This document shows, piece by piece, positions 48,598-58,493 of a DNA stretch of 64,000 nt. This DNA is from Rhodanobacter glycinis (GTDB lineage: Bacteria > Pseudomonadota > Gammaproteobacteria > Xanthomonadales > Rhodanobacteraceae), in assembly GCF_006438785.1 (NCBI RefSeq), contig NZ_RCZB01000003.1:124001-188000 (forward strand), written 5' to 3'. The translations under genes were made by a program, and so were the position numbers. Position 1 is the first letter of the stretch. Each line of letters starts with the position of its first letter. The notes beneath the pieces are model-generated. The model worked only from the letters and a program-made list of their open reading frames with translations, ran no database searches and was not told the DNA's origin.

Positions 48598-48941
48598 GCA
48601 ACCCCAACCAGCGCCGCGCCGAACGCAAGCGTGCCAGCGTCAACGCCATCGTGACCGATGCGATCAGCGGCGAGCCGATCGGACACCTGGGCAACCTGTC
48701 CAGCACCGGCATGCTGCTGATCATCGCGCAGGCACCGCGCAGCGAGGCGATCTACCAGGTCAGCATGACCCTGCCCGGCTCGGGTCGGCTGCTGACCCAG
48801 ACGCAGCCGATCGAGGTCGGCATCCAGGAGCAATGGCATGAAGCGGCCGCCAGCTCGGGACAGATCTGGGCCGGTTACCGGATCGTGGCGATCACCGACG
48901 CCGACGCCGCCCGGCTGGATAGCTGGCTGAGTCAGGCCTGA
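48594..48941 (+). CDS. PilZ-domain protein
   Basis: Protein of 115 residues comprising one PilZ domain. The c-di-GMP-binding signature is present: RRAERKR near the N-terminus (RxxxR) and GNLSSTG, an NxSxxG form of D/NxSxxG. Translationally coupled to the DUF1631 gene, so the two proteins likely work together. Confidence 0.88.
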   Translation: MSNPNQRRAERKRASVNAIVTDAISGEPIGHLGNLSSTGMLLIIAQAPRSEAIYQVSMTLPGSGRLLTQTQPIEVGIQEQWHEAAASSGQIWAGYRIVAITDADAARLDSWLSQA

Positions 48942-49110
48942 GGTCTCGCGCTGGCAGTAGCGGCACCTGCGCGTCATCATGGGCGCCTGCTCCCCTTTCC
49001 TTTCCATCACGGGCTGTTCCGGCCCTGTGCGCAAGCGGCGCTCGACACGGCCCGTTGTCACGACGCGCGCAGACGGTCCGGCAGCAGGGCAGCCCGCCGT
49101 CGGAGTCTCC

Positions 49111-50427
<1,317 letters not shown>

Positions 50428-50477
50428 GCCGAGCCGCATCGGTTCTTCGCTTTTTGTCGCTCCAGAGCGAAGAGCTT

Positions 50478-50540
50478 TCGCCTTCCTTGCGGAGGGCGAG
50501 TCACTTTCTCTCGGGCAAGCGAGAGAAAGTGACTCGGTCG
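50478..50540. repeat. Palindromic intergenic element with two hairpins
   Basis: A perfect 17-bp inverted repeat CGAGTCACTTTCTCTCG (50497-50513) / 50520-50536 with a 6-nt loop follows a second imperfect stem CGCCTTCC / GGAGGGCG just upstream. No T-run follows, so it is not a simple terminator. The AGAGAAAGTGACTCG core looks like a dispersed repeat of Xanthomonadales. Rest of the 250-bp spacer between pepQ and cydP: no gene seen. Confidence 0.6.
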
Positions 50541-50677
50541 CCAATGAGGATCTAACGCTCTGCTCTTCAGCCATCAAACCGAGCTGAGCCAGCGGGACGC
50601 CGCTGCGACATTCCTCCACACCGTGACGACGTCCGCGCGGCGTATGCTGGCAGGCAGGTAATGCACGGACTCGTCGC

Positions 50678-50908
50678 ATGTCCCGTTCCGCGGTCTCCAA
50701 CGCTCCGCCCGAAAGCTTCAGCGCTCCGCAGCGGCCGTTGCGGCGGTTGACGCTTGAGCTGTTCGGCGTCATCGCGCTGAAAATCGCGGTGCTGATGCTG
50801 ATCTGGTGGGCGGTGTTCGCGCCGCAGCCAAAACCCGACGTCAGCCCCGCGGCCATCGCGCAGCGGCTTGCTCCCTCGCCCCCCACGCCGCCGGAAGCTC
50901 ATCCATGA
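50678..50908 (+). CDS. cydP: Cytochrome bd oxidase small subunit CydP
   Basis: Protein of 76 residues with one transmembrane helix (about 30-48: LFGVIALKIAVLMLIWWAVF), preceded by a basic segment and followed by a Pro-rich tail ending [10 protein letters not shown]. This size, topology and position before cydA fit CydP-type small subunits. The stop overlaps the cydA ATG by 4 bp. Confidence 0.8.
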   Translation: MSRSAVSNAPPESFSAPQRPLRRLTLELFGVIALKIAVLMLIWWAVFAPQPKPDVSPAAIAQRLAPSPPTPPEAHP

Positions 50909-52476
50909 TCATCATCGACACCGATGTCGTCACGCTGTCACGCCTGCAGTTCGCGCTGACTGCGCTGTACCACTTCCTGTTCGTGCCGCTGACGCTGGGA
51001 CTGGTGTGGATGCTGGCGATCATGGAGAGTGTCTACGTGATGACCGGGCGCGAGGTATGGAAGCGCATGGTGCAGTTCTGGGGCGTGCTGTTCGGCATCA
51101 ACTTCGCGATGGGCGTGGCCACCGGCGTCACCATGGAGTTCCAGTTCGGCATGAACTGGGCTTACTATTCGCACTACGTCGGCGACATCTTCGGCGCGCC
51201 GCTGGCGATCGAGGGGTTGATGGCGTTCTTCCTCGAAGCGACCCTGGTCGGCGTGTTCTTCATGGGCTGGGATCGCATCTCGCGGATCAAGCACCTGCTG
51301 GTGACCTGGTTCCTGGCGCTGGGCACCAGCCTGTCGGCGCTGTGGATCCTGGTGGCGAACGCGTGGATGCAGAACCCGGTCGGCGCCGCGTTCAACCCGG
51401 CGACGATGCGCATGGAGGTGACCTCGTTCTCCGCGGTGCTGTTCAACCCGGTGGCGCAGGACAAGTTCGTGCATACGGTGAGCGCCGGCTATGTACTGGG
51501 TTCGATGTTCGTGTTGTCGATCAGCGCGTGGTACCTGCTGCGCGGGCGCAACGTGGATTTCGCCAAGCGCTCGATGACGGTGGCGGCCAGTTTCGGCCTC
51601 GCGGCGGCGCTGTCGGTGGTGGTGCTGGGCGATGAGTCCGGCTACAGCGTGTCGCTGAACCAGAAGATGAAGATGGCGGCGATCGAGGCGATGTGGCACA
51701 CCGAGCCGGCGCCGGCTTCGTTCACCCTGTTCGGCATCCCGGACGTGCAGCAGCGCACCACCCACGTCGCGGTGAAGATTCCCTGGGTGATGGGCCTGAT
51801 CGGCACCCGTTCGCTCGACGAAACGATGCCCGGCATCGCGGAACTGGTGGACGCCGCCAAGGGCCGAATCGGCAACGGCATCCAGGCCTACGACGCGATG
51901 CTGATGCTGCGCCAGGACAAGGACAACGCGCAGGCCAAGGCCACGCTGGCCGCGCACGACCAGGATCTGGGTTACGCCTTGTTGCTGAAGAAATACGTCG
52001 ACGATCCGCGCCAGGCGACGCCGGCGGATATCCAGCAAGCCGCCGACAGCACCATCCCGAACGTGCCGGTGTTGTTCTGGGCGTTCCGCATCATGGTCGG
52101 CTGCGGTTTCTATTTCATTGCGCTGTTTGCGTTCTCGTTCTGGAAGGCCAGCAGGCGCCAGCTGGACAGCCAGCGCTGGTATCTGCACCTCGCGTTGTGG
52201 AGCCTGCCGCTGCCGTGGGTGGCGATCGAGCTGGGCTGGATCGTGGCCGAATACGGCCGCCAACCATGGGCGATCGAGGGCGTCCTGCCGACCGCGCTCG
52301 GCGTGTCGTCGGTCAGCGCCGGCCAGGTACTGACTTCGCTCGGCGGCTTCGTGTTCTTCTACACCGCGCTGGCAATCGTCGACGTGTTTCTGATGCTGAA
52401 GTTCGTGCGCAAGGGGCCGGACGGATTGGGCATCTGGTCGCCGGCGATTGCCGCCATGCCATCCGGCCAGCACTGA
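50905..52476 (+). CDS. cydA: Cytochrome bd ubiquinol oxidase subunit I
   Basis: Protein of 523 residues from the ATG at 50905 ([32 protein letters not shown]), nearly the length of E. coli CydA. Heme ligands are recognisable: His in [10 protein letters not shown], His in [13 protein letters not shown] and Met in [11 protein letters not shown]. The GRQPW motif ([12 protein letters not shown]) and a long Q-loop region with the quinol site are present. High-affinity, proton-translocating oxidase in the inner membrane. Confidence 0.97.
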   Translation: MIIIDTDVVTLSRLQFALTALYHFLFVPLTLGLVWMLAIMESVYVMTGREVWKRMVQFWGVLFGINFAMGVATGVTMEFQFGMNWAYYSHYVGDIFGAPLAIEGLMAFFLEATLVGVFFMGWDRISRIKHLLVTWFLALGTSLSALWILVANAWMQNPVGAAFNPATMRMEVTSFSAVLFNPVAQDKFVHTVSAGYVLGSMFVLSISAWYLLRGRNVDFAKRSMTVAASFGLAAALSVVVLGDESGYSVSLNQKMKMAAIEAMWHTEPAPASFTLFGIPDVQQRTTHVAVKIPWVMGLIGTRSLDETMPGIAELVDAAKGRIGNGIQAYDAMLMLRQDKDNAQAKATLAAHDQDLGYALLLKKYVDDPRQATPADIQQAADSTIPNVPVLFWAFRIMVGCGFYFIALFAFSFWKASRRQLDSQRWYLHLALWSLPLPWVAIELGWIVAEYGRQPWAIEGVLPTALGVSSVSAGQVLTSLGGFVFFYTALAIVDVFLMLKFVRKGPDGLGIWSPAIAAMPSGQH

Positions 52477-52486
52477 GGACATCGCC

Positions 52487-53617
52487 ATGTTCGACTACAC
52501 CACGCTGCGGGTGATCTGGTGGGCCTTGCTCGGCACGTTGCTGATCGGCTTCGCGATCATGGACGGCTTCGACTTCGGCGTCGCCGGTCTGCTCAAGGTG
52601 CTGGGCCGTGACAACGAGGAACGCAAGGTGCTGCTGGAAGGCATCGAGCCGACCTGGGAGGGCAACCAGGTGTGGTTCATCCTGGCCGGCGGCGCCACCT
52701 TCGCGGCGTGGCCAATGCTCTACGCAGTGTCGTTCTCCGGCATGTACATGGCGATCGCGCTGGTGTTGCTGGCGTTGATCCTGCGCCCGGTCGGTTTCAA
52801 CTTTCGCGGCAAGATCCACGACCCACGCTGGGCTTCGCTGTGGGATTGGGTGCTGACTGGCTCCGGTGTGGTGGTGATGCTGGTGTCGGGTGTGGCATTC
52901 GGCAACCTGTTTCTCGGCCTGCCGTTCCAGTTCGACGACGACCTGCGCATGAGCTGGCACGGTGGCTTCTTCGAGCTGCTGCATCCGTTCGCGCTGCTGT
53001 GCGGGCTGGTGTCGCTGAGCATGCTGCTGGCGCACGGCGCGTGCTGGGCCGCGTTGAAAGCCGATCACGTGATCGCGGCGCGTGCGGTGAGGATCGCGCG
53101 CTGGATGACGCTGGTCTTTGCGGCACTGTATGTGTTGGCCGGCGTGTGGCTGGCCTACGGCATTCCCGGTTATGCCGTGGTCGGCCCGGTGGTCACCGAC
53201 GGCGCCTCCAATCCGCTGTACAAGCAGGTCGCCCCGGGTGGCAGCTGGTTTGCCGGCTACATGCAGTACCCGTGGTTCTGGAGCGCGCCGCTGCTGGCAC
53301 TGGTTTCGGCCGTCGGCGTGCAGGCGCTGATCGGTCGGCGCAGCGTGGCCGGCTTCATCGCCAGCAGCCTGATGGTCGGCAGCACGATCGCGTCGGCCGG
53401 TTTCGCGCTGTTTCCGTTCCTGCTGCCGTCCAGCCTCGATCCGCATTCCAGCCTCACCGTGTGGGACGCCTCATCCAGTCGCGGCACGTTGCAGCTGATG
53501 TTGCTGGTCAGCCTGGTGCTGCTGCCAATCGTCATTCTCTATACCAGCTGGGTCTATCGCGTGATGCGTGGGCGGGTCACGCTGGAGCAGGTGCGCAAGG
53601 CGCACGGCGGCTATTGA
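52487..53617 (+). CDS. cydB: Cytochrome bd ubiquinol oxidase subunit II
   Basis: Protein of 376 residues from the ATG at 52487 ([36 protein letters not shown]). Conserved motifs [14 protein letters not shown], [23 protein letters not shown] and FPFLLPSS. Eight to nine membrane helices. Starts 10 bp after cydA, followed 15 bp later by cydX. Confidence 0.97.
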   Translation: MFDYTTLRVIWWALLGTLLIGFAIMDGFDFGVAGLLKVLGRDNEERKVLLEGIEPTWEGNQVWFILAGGATFAAWPMLYAVSFSGMYMAIALVLLALILRPVGFNFRGKIHDPRWASLWDWVLTGSGVVVMLVSGVAFGNLFLGLPFQFDDDLRMSWHGGFFELLHPFALLCGLVSLSMLLAHGACWAALKADHVIAARAVRIARWMTLVFAALYVLAGVWLAYGIPGYAVVGPVVTDGASNPLYKQVAPGGSWFAGYMQYPWFWSAPLLALVSAVGVQALIGRRSVAGFIASSLMVGSTIASAGFALFPFLLPSSLDPHSSLTVWDASSSRGTLQLMLLVSLVLLPIVILYTSWVYRVMRGRVTLEQVRKAHGGY

Positions 53618-53632
53618 AAGGAGCGCGAACTG

Positions 53633-53773
53633 ATGTGGTATTTCTCATGGATCCTCGGTCTCGGCCTGGCCTGCGCCTTCGCCATCCTCAATGCGATGTG
53701 GTACGAGGTGCATGCCACCGATACGGCGAATCGTCTACGTGAAGATTCACAGCTGCCGGACGAGTTGGGCTAA
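53633..53773 (+). CDS. cydX: Cytochrome bd oxidase small subunit CydX
   Basis: Small ORF of 46 residues: MWYFSWILGLGLACAFAILN begins a single transmembrane helix, followed by AMWYEVHATDTANRLREDSQ. This is the classic CydX/YbgT pattern (MWYFxWxLGxxxA...NAxWxE). AAAGGAGCGCGAACTG precedes the ATG. Needed for stability and activity of CydAB in E. coli. Overlaps the 3' end of pepP by 4 bp on the opposite strand. Confidence 0.92.
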   Translation: MWYFSWILGLGLACAFAILNAMWYEVHATDTANRLREDSQLPDELG

Positions 53774-55113
53774 CGCGCGGCCAGCAGCGCCTCGATCGCC
53801 TCCGCGTCTTTCGGCATCGCCGCGGTGAGTACCTCGCTGCCGTCACGAGTCACCGCCACGTCGTCCTCGATGCGGATGCCGATACCGCGCCAGCGCTCGG
53901 CCACCGTGCGATCGTCCGGCGCCACGTACAGGCCCGGTTCCACCGTCAGCACCATGTCCGGCTCCAGCAGGCGCGATTCGCCGCCGACGCGGTAATCGCC
54001 CACGTCGTGCACGTCCAGCCCCAGCCAGTGACCGGTCTTGGCCGGGAAGAAGCGCTGGTAGCTGCCGTCGGCAATCGCCGCATCCGCATCGCCCTTGAGC
54101 AGGCCAAGCTCGCACAGCCCTTCTGTCAGCACGCGCACCGCCGCCGTATGCGCGGCACTGAACGGCCGGCCGGGCCGTACTTCGTCGATGGCCGCCAGCT
54201 GTGCGGCCAGCACCACTTCGTACAGCGCGCGCTGCTCGCGGCTGTAGCGACCGTTCAACGGAAACGTGCGGCTGATGTCGGACGCATAGCAGTCCAGCTC
54301 GGCACCCGCGTCGATCAACAGCAGGTCGCCCTCGCGCAGCGACGCGCGATGGCTCTGATAATGCATCACGCAGGCATTCGCGCCGCCGGCGATGATCGGC
54401 GCGAATGCCGGCACCGCACCGCGGCTGCGCATCACGCGCAGAAGCTCGGCTTCAACTTCGTACTCCAGGCGACCCGGCATGGCGACGTGCATGGCGGCCA
54501 GATGCGCCTCGACCGCGATCGCGGCCGAGGCGCGTATCAGCTTCAGCTCGGCGCGCGACTTGTACAGCCGCAAGTCGTGCAACAGATGGCCGAGCGCCAC
54601 GAATTCCTTGGGCACCATGCCGCCGCCGCGCAACTGGCGCAATTTGCGCATCCAGCCCAGCAGTTGCGCATCGAACTCCGGTTCGCGGCCGAAATGGCAG
54701 TACACGCGAGCGCGCCCCTCGATCATGCCGGGCAGGATGTCGTCGATGTCCTCGATCGGAAATGCATCGTCCATGCCGTAGCCGGCCACCGCCTGCTCGG
54801 TGCCGATCGACGGGCCATGCCAGCGTGCGCGCGCCGGATCGTATTCACGACAGAACAGCACCACCTCGCCATGCTTGCGACCGGGCAGCAACGCCAGCAC
54901 CGCATCGGCTTCGGGGAAGCCCGCCAGATAGTGGAAGTCCGAGTCCTGCCGGTACGGCCATGCCGCATCCGCGTTGCGCATGCGCTCAGGCGCAGACGCA
55001 ACCAGCAGCACGCCGTCTTCGCCGGCCATCTGCATCAGCTGGCGGCGGCGACGCGCGAACTCGTCCCTGGTGATCGCCAGCGCGGCCAGGTTCGATACGC
55101 TACTGGGGATCAA
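53770..55113 (-). CDS. pepP: Xaa-Pro aminopeptidase PepP
   Basis: Protein of 447 residues (M24B). N-terminal domain TRDEFARRRRQLMQMAGEDGVLLVASAPERMRN and YRQDSDFHYLAGFPEAD; metal ligands in LIDAGAELDCYASDISRTFP, TGHWLGLDVHDVG, LTVEPGLYV and IRIEDDVAV. The start is uncertain: a TTG at 55113 overlaps the ygfB stop (TTGA) and gives a family-like N-terminus; an ATG at 55152 would add 13 basic residues and overlap ygfB by 43 bp. Neither has a clear Shine-Dalgarno sequence, which fits translational coupling. Confidence 0.92.
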   Translation of the reverse strand: MIPSSVSNLAALAITRDEFARRRRQLMQMAGEDGVLLVASAPERMRNADAAWPYRQDSDFHYLAGFPEADAVLALLPGRKHGEVVLFCREYDPARARWHGPSIGTEQAVAGYGMDDAFPIEDIDDILPGMIEGRARVYCHFGREPEFDAQLLGWMRKLRQLRGGGMVPKEFVALGHLLHDLRLYKSRAELKLIRASAAIAVEAHLAAMHVAMPGRLEYEVEAELLRVMRSRGAVPAFAPIIAGGANACVMHYQSHRASLREGDLLLIDAGAELDCYASDISRTFPLNGRYSREQRALYEVVLAAQLAAIDEVRPGRPFSAAHTAAVRVLTEGLCELGLLKGDADAAIADGSYQRFFPAKTGHWLGLDVHDVGDYRVGGESRLLEPDMVLTVEPGLYVAPDDRTVAERWRGIGIRIEDDVAVTRDGSEVLTAAMPKDAEAIEALLAAR

Positions 55114-55673
55114 TGCAAGGTGCCGCTGGCGGATGGATCGTGCGCGGTGCATTCGGTATGCAGCAGCATGGCGGCGACCCGCACAAACTCCTGCACCTCG
55201 ATCAAGGCGTCCTCATCCTCGGCTTCGTTGCCGAAATCGAACGACGAGGCCGCCACCGTGCCGAGGTCGCGCAGGATTTCCTGTGCCTCCTCGGACAGCT
55301 GCGCATGCGCCGCGGTACCGGCGAGGCCGAAGCCGCCCAAGAATCCGCGGCACCAGTCGACCATCGCGTCGGCGCGCTCGGTCAACGGGCGGTCGTCGGC
55401 GGGCAGCGACGGCTCGAACCCCAGCTCCGGATCGGCCAGCTCGGTTTCGCACTGCCTGGCCAGACGCTGCAGCAACGCCTGATCGTCCGGCGAGGGATCG
55501 GTGGCCTCGCCGTCCAGTTGCAGCGCGCCCAGCACCGAGGTGCCACGCAACGAACCTCCGCCGGCCAGATAACCACACAGCGAGCCGTGCAATTCGCTGG
55601 CTTCGGTGCCCAACCGCAGGCGCATGATCAGCGCGTCGATATCGTCATGGCCCACAAGCTCGGTAGCCGTCAT
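55110..55673 (-). CDS. ygfB: UPF0149 family protein YgfB
   Basis: Protein of 187 residues, cytoplasmic and all-helical, with the YgfB pattern ASELHGSLCGYLAGGG, DMVDWCRGFLGGFGLAG-like (AMVDWCRGFLGGFGL) and DEDALIEVQEFVRVAAMLLH. AAGGAG precedes the ATG. YgfB in Pseudomonas dampens expression of ampDh3/beta-lactam resistance genes; the role here is not shown. Upstream of pepP, as in most gammaproteobacteria. Confidence 0.92.
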   Translation of the reverse strand: MTATELVGHDDIDALIMRLRLGTEASELHGSLCGYLAGGGSLRGTSVLGALQLDGEATDPSPDDQALLQRLARQCETELADPELGFEPSLPADDRPLTERADAMVDWCRGFLGGFGLAGTAAHAQLSEEAQEILRDLGTVAASSFDFGNEAEDEDALIEVQEFVRVAAMLLHTECTAHDPSASGTLH

Positions 55674-55771
55674 GGCGCTGCTCCTTCAAGGAATGACTGC
55701 CAGTTTAATGCAGCCACCGGGCCGGCCACGCACCCCTGCCCGAGACCGGCTGATTTCCGCCAGCGTCCTGT

Positions 55772-55777
55772 TATAGT
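55772..55777 (+). promoter_or_regulatory. -10 box of the TIGR02449-zapA unit
   Basis: TATAGT (5/6 to consensus) ends 7 bp before the ATG at 55785. Transcription would begin at or within 1-2 bases of the ATG, and no Shine-Dalgarno sequence is present, so the mRNA may be leaderless. The -35 is weak (CTGATT, 16-bp spacing). Confidence 0.45.
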
Positions 55778-55784
55778 TTCGTGC

Positions 55785-56024
55785 ATGAGTACGCCCGATC
55801 ACGTTCATTCCGACCCTGTCCATCAGGAGCTGGTCGCCTTGGGTCAGCAGCTGGACCGGCTGCTCGATACCGTGCGCCGGCTCACCGAGGAAAACCGCAG
55901 CCTGCGCCACAGCCAGGAGCAGTTGTCCGGCGAGCGCGCGGGTTTGCTGGCACGCAACGAGCAGGCACGTGGCCGCGTCGAAGCGATGATCCAGCGACTG
56001 AAATCGCTTGAAAGCAACGGTTGA
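55785..56024 (+). CDS. TIGR02449 family coiled-coil protein
   Basis: Protein of 79 residues, almost entirely a coiled coil with heptad Leu/Glu/Arg pattern (LVALGQQLDRLLDTVRRLTE). Such small proteins are encoded just before zapA and resemble ZapB or SlyX in size and composition. A role in division-ring assembly is a guess from position. Ends 8 bp before zapA. Confidence 0.8.
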   Translation: MSTPDHVHSDPVHQELVALGQQLDRLLDTVRRLTEENRSLRHSQEQLSGERAGLLARNEQARGRVEAMIQRLKSLESNG

Positions 56025-56032
56025 TAGAGCCC

Positions 56033-56341
56033 ATGTCCAGCAGTGAACCGGTCGCGCTGCGACTGATCGACCGCGAATTCCTGATCGCCTGCGCACCGGA
56101 AGAGCGCGATGGCCTGCTTGAAGCGGCCGGCTTTCTCGACCGCAAGATGCGCGAACTGCGCGCCAATGCCAAGGCGCCCAGCTTCGAACGGCTGGCGGTG
56201 CTGACCGCGATCAGCGTCACCCATGAATTCCTCACCCTGCGCAAGCAGCACGACGCCCAGGAACAACGCCTCAGCGATGGCCTGGCCACGCTGCGAAGCA
56301 AGTTGGATGCCGCGCTCGAGAGCGATCCGCTGAAGCGTTGA
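56033..56341 (+). CDS. zapA: Cell division protein ZapA
   Basis: Protein of 102 residues from the ATG at 56033 (MSSSEPVALRLIDREFLIACAPEERDGLLEAAGFLDRKM). N-terminal ZapA globular domain, then a C-terminal coiled coil (FLTLRKQHDAQEQRLSDGLA). Bundles FtsZ filaments. Followed by the 6S RNA gene, the usual gammaproteobacterial order. Confidence 0.94.
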   Translation: MSSSEPVALRLIDREFLIACAPEERDGLLEAAGFLDRKMRELRANAKAPSFERLAVLTAISVTHEFLTLRKQHDAQEQRLSDGLATLRSKLDAALESDPLKR

Positions 56342-56425
56342 AAGCAGCCGCGTCGCGCCGTTCGATGAACCCGAACTGTCATTCGCCAGTGGCACATTGG
56401 CGAGCAAGCGCCTAAAATCGGCCTC

Positions 56426-56615
56426 GGCGTTTTCTGCGATGTGCGCCAGCACACTCTTACATTTGCCTTGTTCCTAAATACGGCCCCGGGTCGGCTTCAC
56501 ATCGGTTGTTGTGCATGTCCGCCACGTGCGGAAAGCCTTGAGACCATGTAGCTCTCCCACCTGATCCATCTTGGATCAAGGTCGTTTGGTGGGCAGCGGC
56601 ATCGCGGTTGACGCC
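56426..56615 (+). ncRNA. ssrS: 6S RNA
   Basis: Lies in the 338-bp gap between zapA and fau, the standard ssrS location. A TAAAAT -10 at 56413-56418 predicts a start near 56425. The closing stem is formed by GGCGT and GCGATG (56426-56430, 56435-56440) with CATCGC and ACGCC (about 56600-56615). The conserved GAAAGCCTTGAGACC lies at 56531-56545, and the apical hairpin TGATCC / GGATCA at 56562-56578. Expected length about 190 nt. It binds sigma-70 RNA polymerase in stationary phase and templates product RNAs. Ends are estimated from pairing. Confidence 0.85.
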
Positions 56616-56624
56616 ACTTCTACC

Positions 56625-56659
56625 CGCCCCGTTCGTCCCGCGATGAACGGGGCGACTTT
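56625..56659 (+). terminator. Intrinsic terminator after 6S RNA
   Basis: CGCCCCGTTC (56625-56634) pairs with GAACGGGGCG (56645-56654) around a 10-nt loop, followed by ACTTTTC. Placed 10 bp after the mature 6S end and just before fau, so partial read-through into fau is possible. Confidence 0.8.
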
Positions 56660-56679
56660 TCGATGGAGACGCTCGAAAC

Positions 56680-57281
56680 GTGGACGCCACCGCCCAACGA
56701 CACGAGCTTCGCCAGCGCCTGGCCGACCAGCGCCGTGCCCTCACCCCGCCCGAACGCATGAGCGCCGCGCAAGGCTTGCGTCGCAGCCTTGAGCAATTGC
56801 CCGAATACCTCACCGATGCGCGCGTGGCCGGCTACTGGGCCAGCCACGGCGAGCTGCCGCTGAACCTGGTGATCCCGCCGCTGGCCGCACGCGGCCAGCA
56901 GTTCCTGCTGCCCGTGATCGGCAAGGGCAAGCATCTGCGTTTCGCGCCATGGCAATCCGGTGACGAGGTGCAGCCGAACCGTTACGGCATCCCCGAGCCG
57001 GTCGGGCCCGGCGAGCTGTTCGAGCCGTTCCAGCTCGACCTGGTGTTCGTGCCACTGCTCGGCTTCGACCGCCGCGGCAACCGACTCGGCCACGGTGGCG
57101 GCTACTACGATCGCAGCTTCGCCTTCCTCAACGAGCAGGTACGCCCGACCGAACCGCTGCTGGTCGGCATCGCCTACGATTTCCAGGAACTGGAAATCGT
57201 GAATGAGGAATCCTGGGATGTTGCGCTTGATTTCATCGCCACCGATCGCGAGCTGATCGATTGCCACCTGGAGCCGACTGC

Positions 57282-57285
<4 letters not shown>
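56680..57285 (+). CDS. fau: 5-formyltetrahydrofolate cyclo-ligase
   Basis: Protein of 201 residues with GTG start at 56680 (MDATAQRHELRQRLADQRRALTP). Family motifs: GYWASHGELPL, FLPVIGKGKHLRFAPW-like, RYGIPEPVG, LVFVPLLGFDRRGNRLGHGGGYYDRSF with the ATP/folate-binding GGGYYDR. Converts 5-formyl-THF to methenyl-THF. An upstream ATG at 56663 is out of frame. Coupled to the EVE gene by ATGA. Confidence 0.95.
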
Positions 57286-57749
<464 letters not shown>

Positions 57750-57812
57750 TGCGAGTCAGCTCCATGCTGTGTCCATCCACTGTCCAGACCACCTCTTCCC
57801 GGAACCGATGCC

Positions 57813-58454
57813 ATGAGCAACGCCAACGAAAAACGCCAGGCCGGTGAGGCCGCGATCCGCTATGTGGAGGACGGCGCCATCGTCGGTGTCGGTACCGGCT
57901 CCACCGTGGCGTTCTTCATCGACGCGCTGGCCGATCTGAAGGATCGCATCCAGGGCGCGGTGTCCAGCTCGGAACAGTCCACCGCGCAACTGAAGCGGCT
58001 CGGCATTCCGGTGCTCGACCTCAACAGCGCCGGCCCGCTGACAATCTATATCGACGGCGCCGACGAGTGCGACCCGTACAAGCGCCTGATCAAGGGCGGC
58101 GGCGCAGCGCTGACGCGCGAAAAGATCGTCGCCGCGGCCAGCGAGAAATTCGTCTGCATCATCGACTCCAGCAAGCGGGTCGACCTGCTCGGCAAGTTTC
58201 CGGTACCGATCGAGGTGATCCCGATGGCGCGCAGCCTGATCGGTCGCGAGATCGTCAAGCGCGGCGGCCAGCCGGTGTGGCGCGATGGCGTGGTCACCGA
58301 CAACGGTAACTGGATCATTGATGTGCATGGCTGGCAGATCGTCGACCCGGCCGCACTGGAAAGCGAGCTCAATCAACTGCCCGGCATCGTCACGGTCGGC
58401 CTGTTCGCGCGACGACCCGCCGACGTGGTGCTGATCGGCGATCGCGAGATGTGA
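57813..58454 (+). CDS. rpiA: Ribose-5-phosphate isomerase A
   Basis: Protein of 213 residues of the pentose phosphate pathway. Motifs [57 protein letters not shown] with catalytic Glu/Asp/Lys residues, DNGNWIIDV and [14 protein letters not shown]. Ends convergently with the CLC gene. Confidence 0.97.
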   Translation: MSNANEKRQAGEAAIRYVEDGAIVGVGTGSTVAFFIDALADLKDRIQGAVSSSEQSTAQLKRLGIPVLDLNSAGPLTIYIDGADECDPYKRLIKGGGAALTREKIVAAASEKFVCIIDSSKRVDLLGKFPVPIEVIPMARSLIGREIVKRGGQPVWRDGVVTDNGNWIIDVHGWQIVDPAALESELNQLPGIVTVGLFARRPADVVLIGDREM

Positions 58455-58455
58455 T

Positions 58456-58477
58456 GGCGCTGGTGTCAGCCAGCGCC
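58456..58477. terminator. Hairpin between rpiA and the CLC gene
   Basis: GGCGCTGG / CCAGCGCC perfect 8-bp stem, 6-nt loop, starting 2 bp after the rpiA stop. No T-run, so a weak or rho-assisted terminator. Confidence 0.5.
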
Positions 58478-58493
58478 GACACCTTACCTATAT

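Noticed and set aside
50938..52488. 516-codon minus-strand frame inside cydA
   Set aside because: Antisense to a fully conserved cydA.
58456..58477. Hairpin as a strong rho-independent terminator
   Set aside because: No T-run on either side; kept only as a weak terminator feature.
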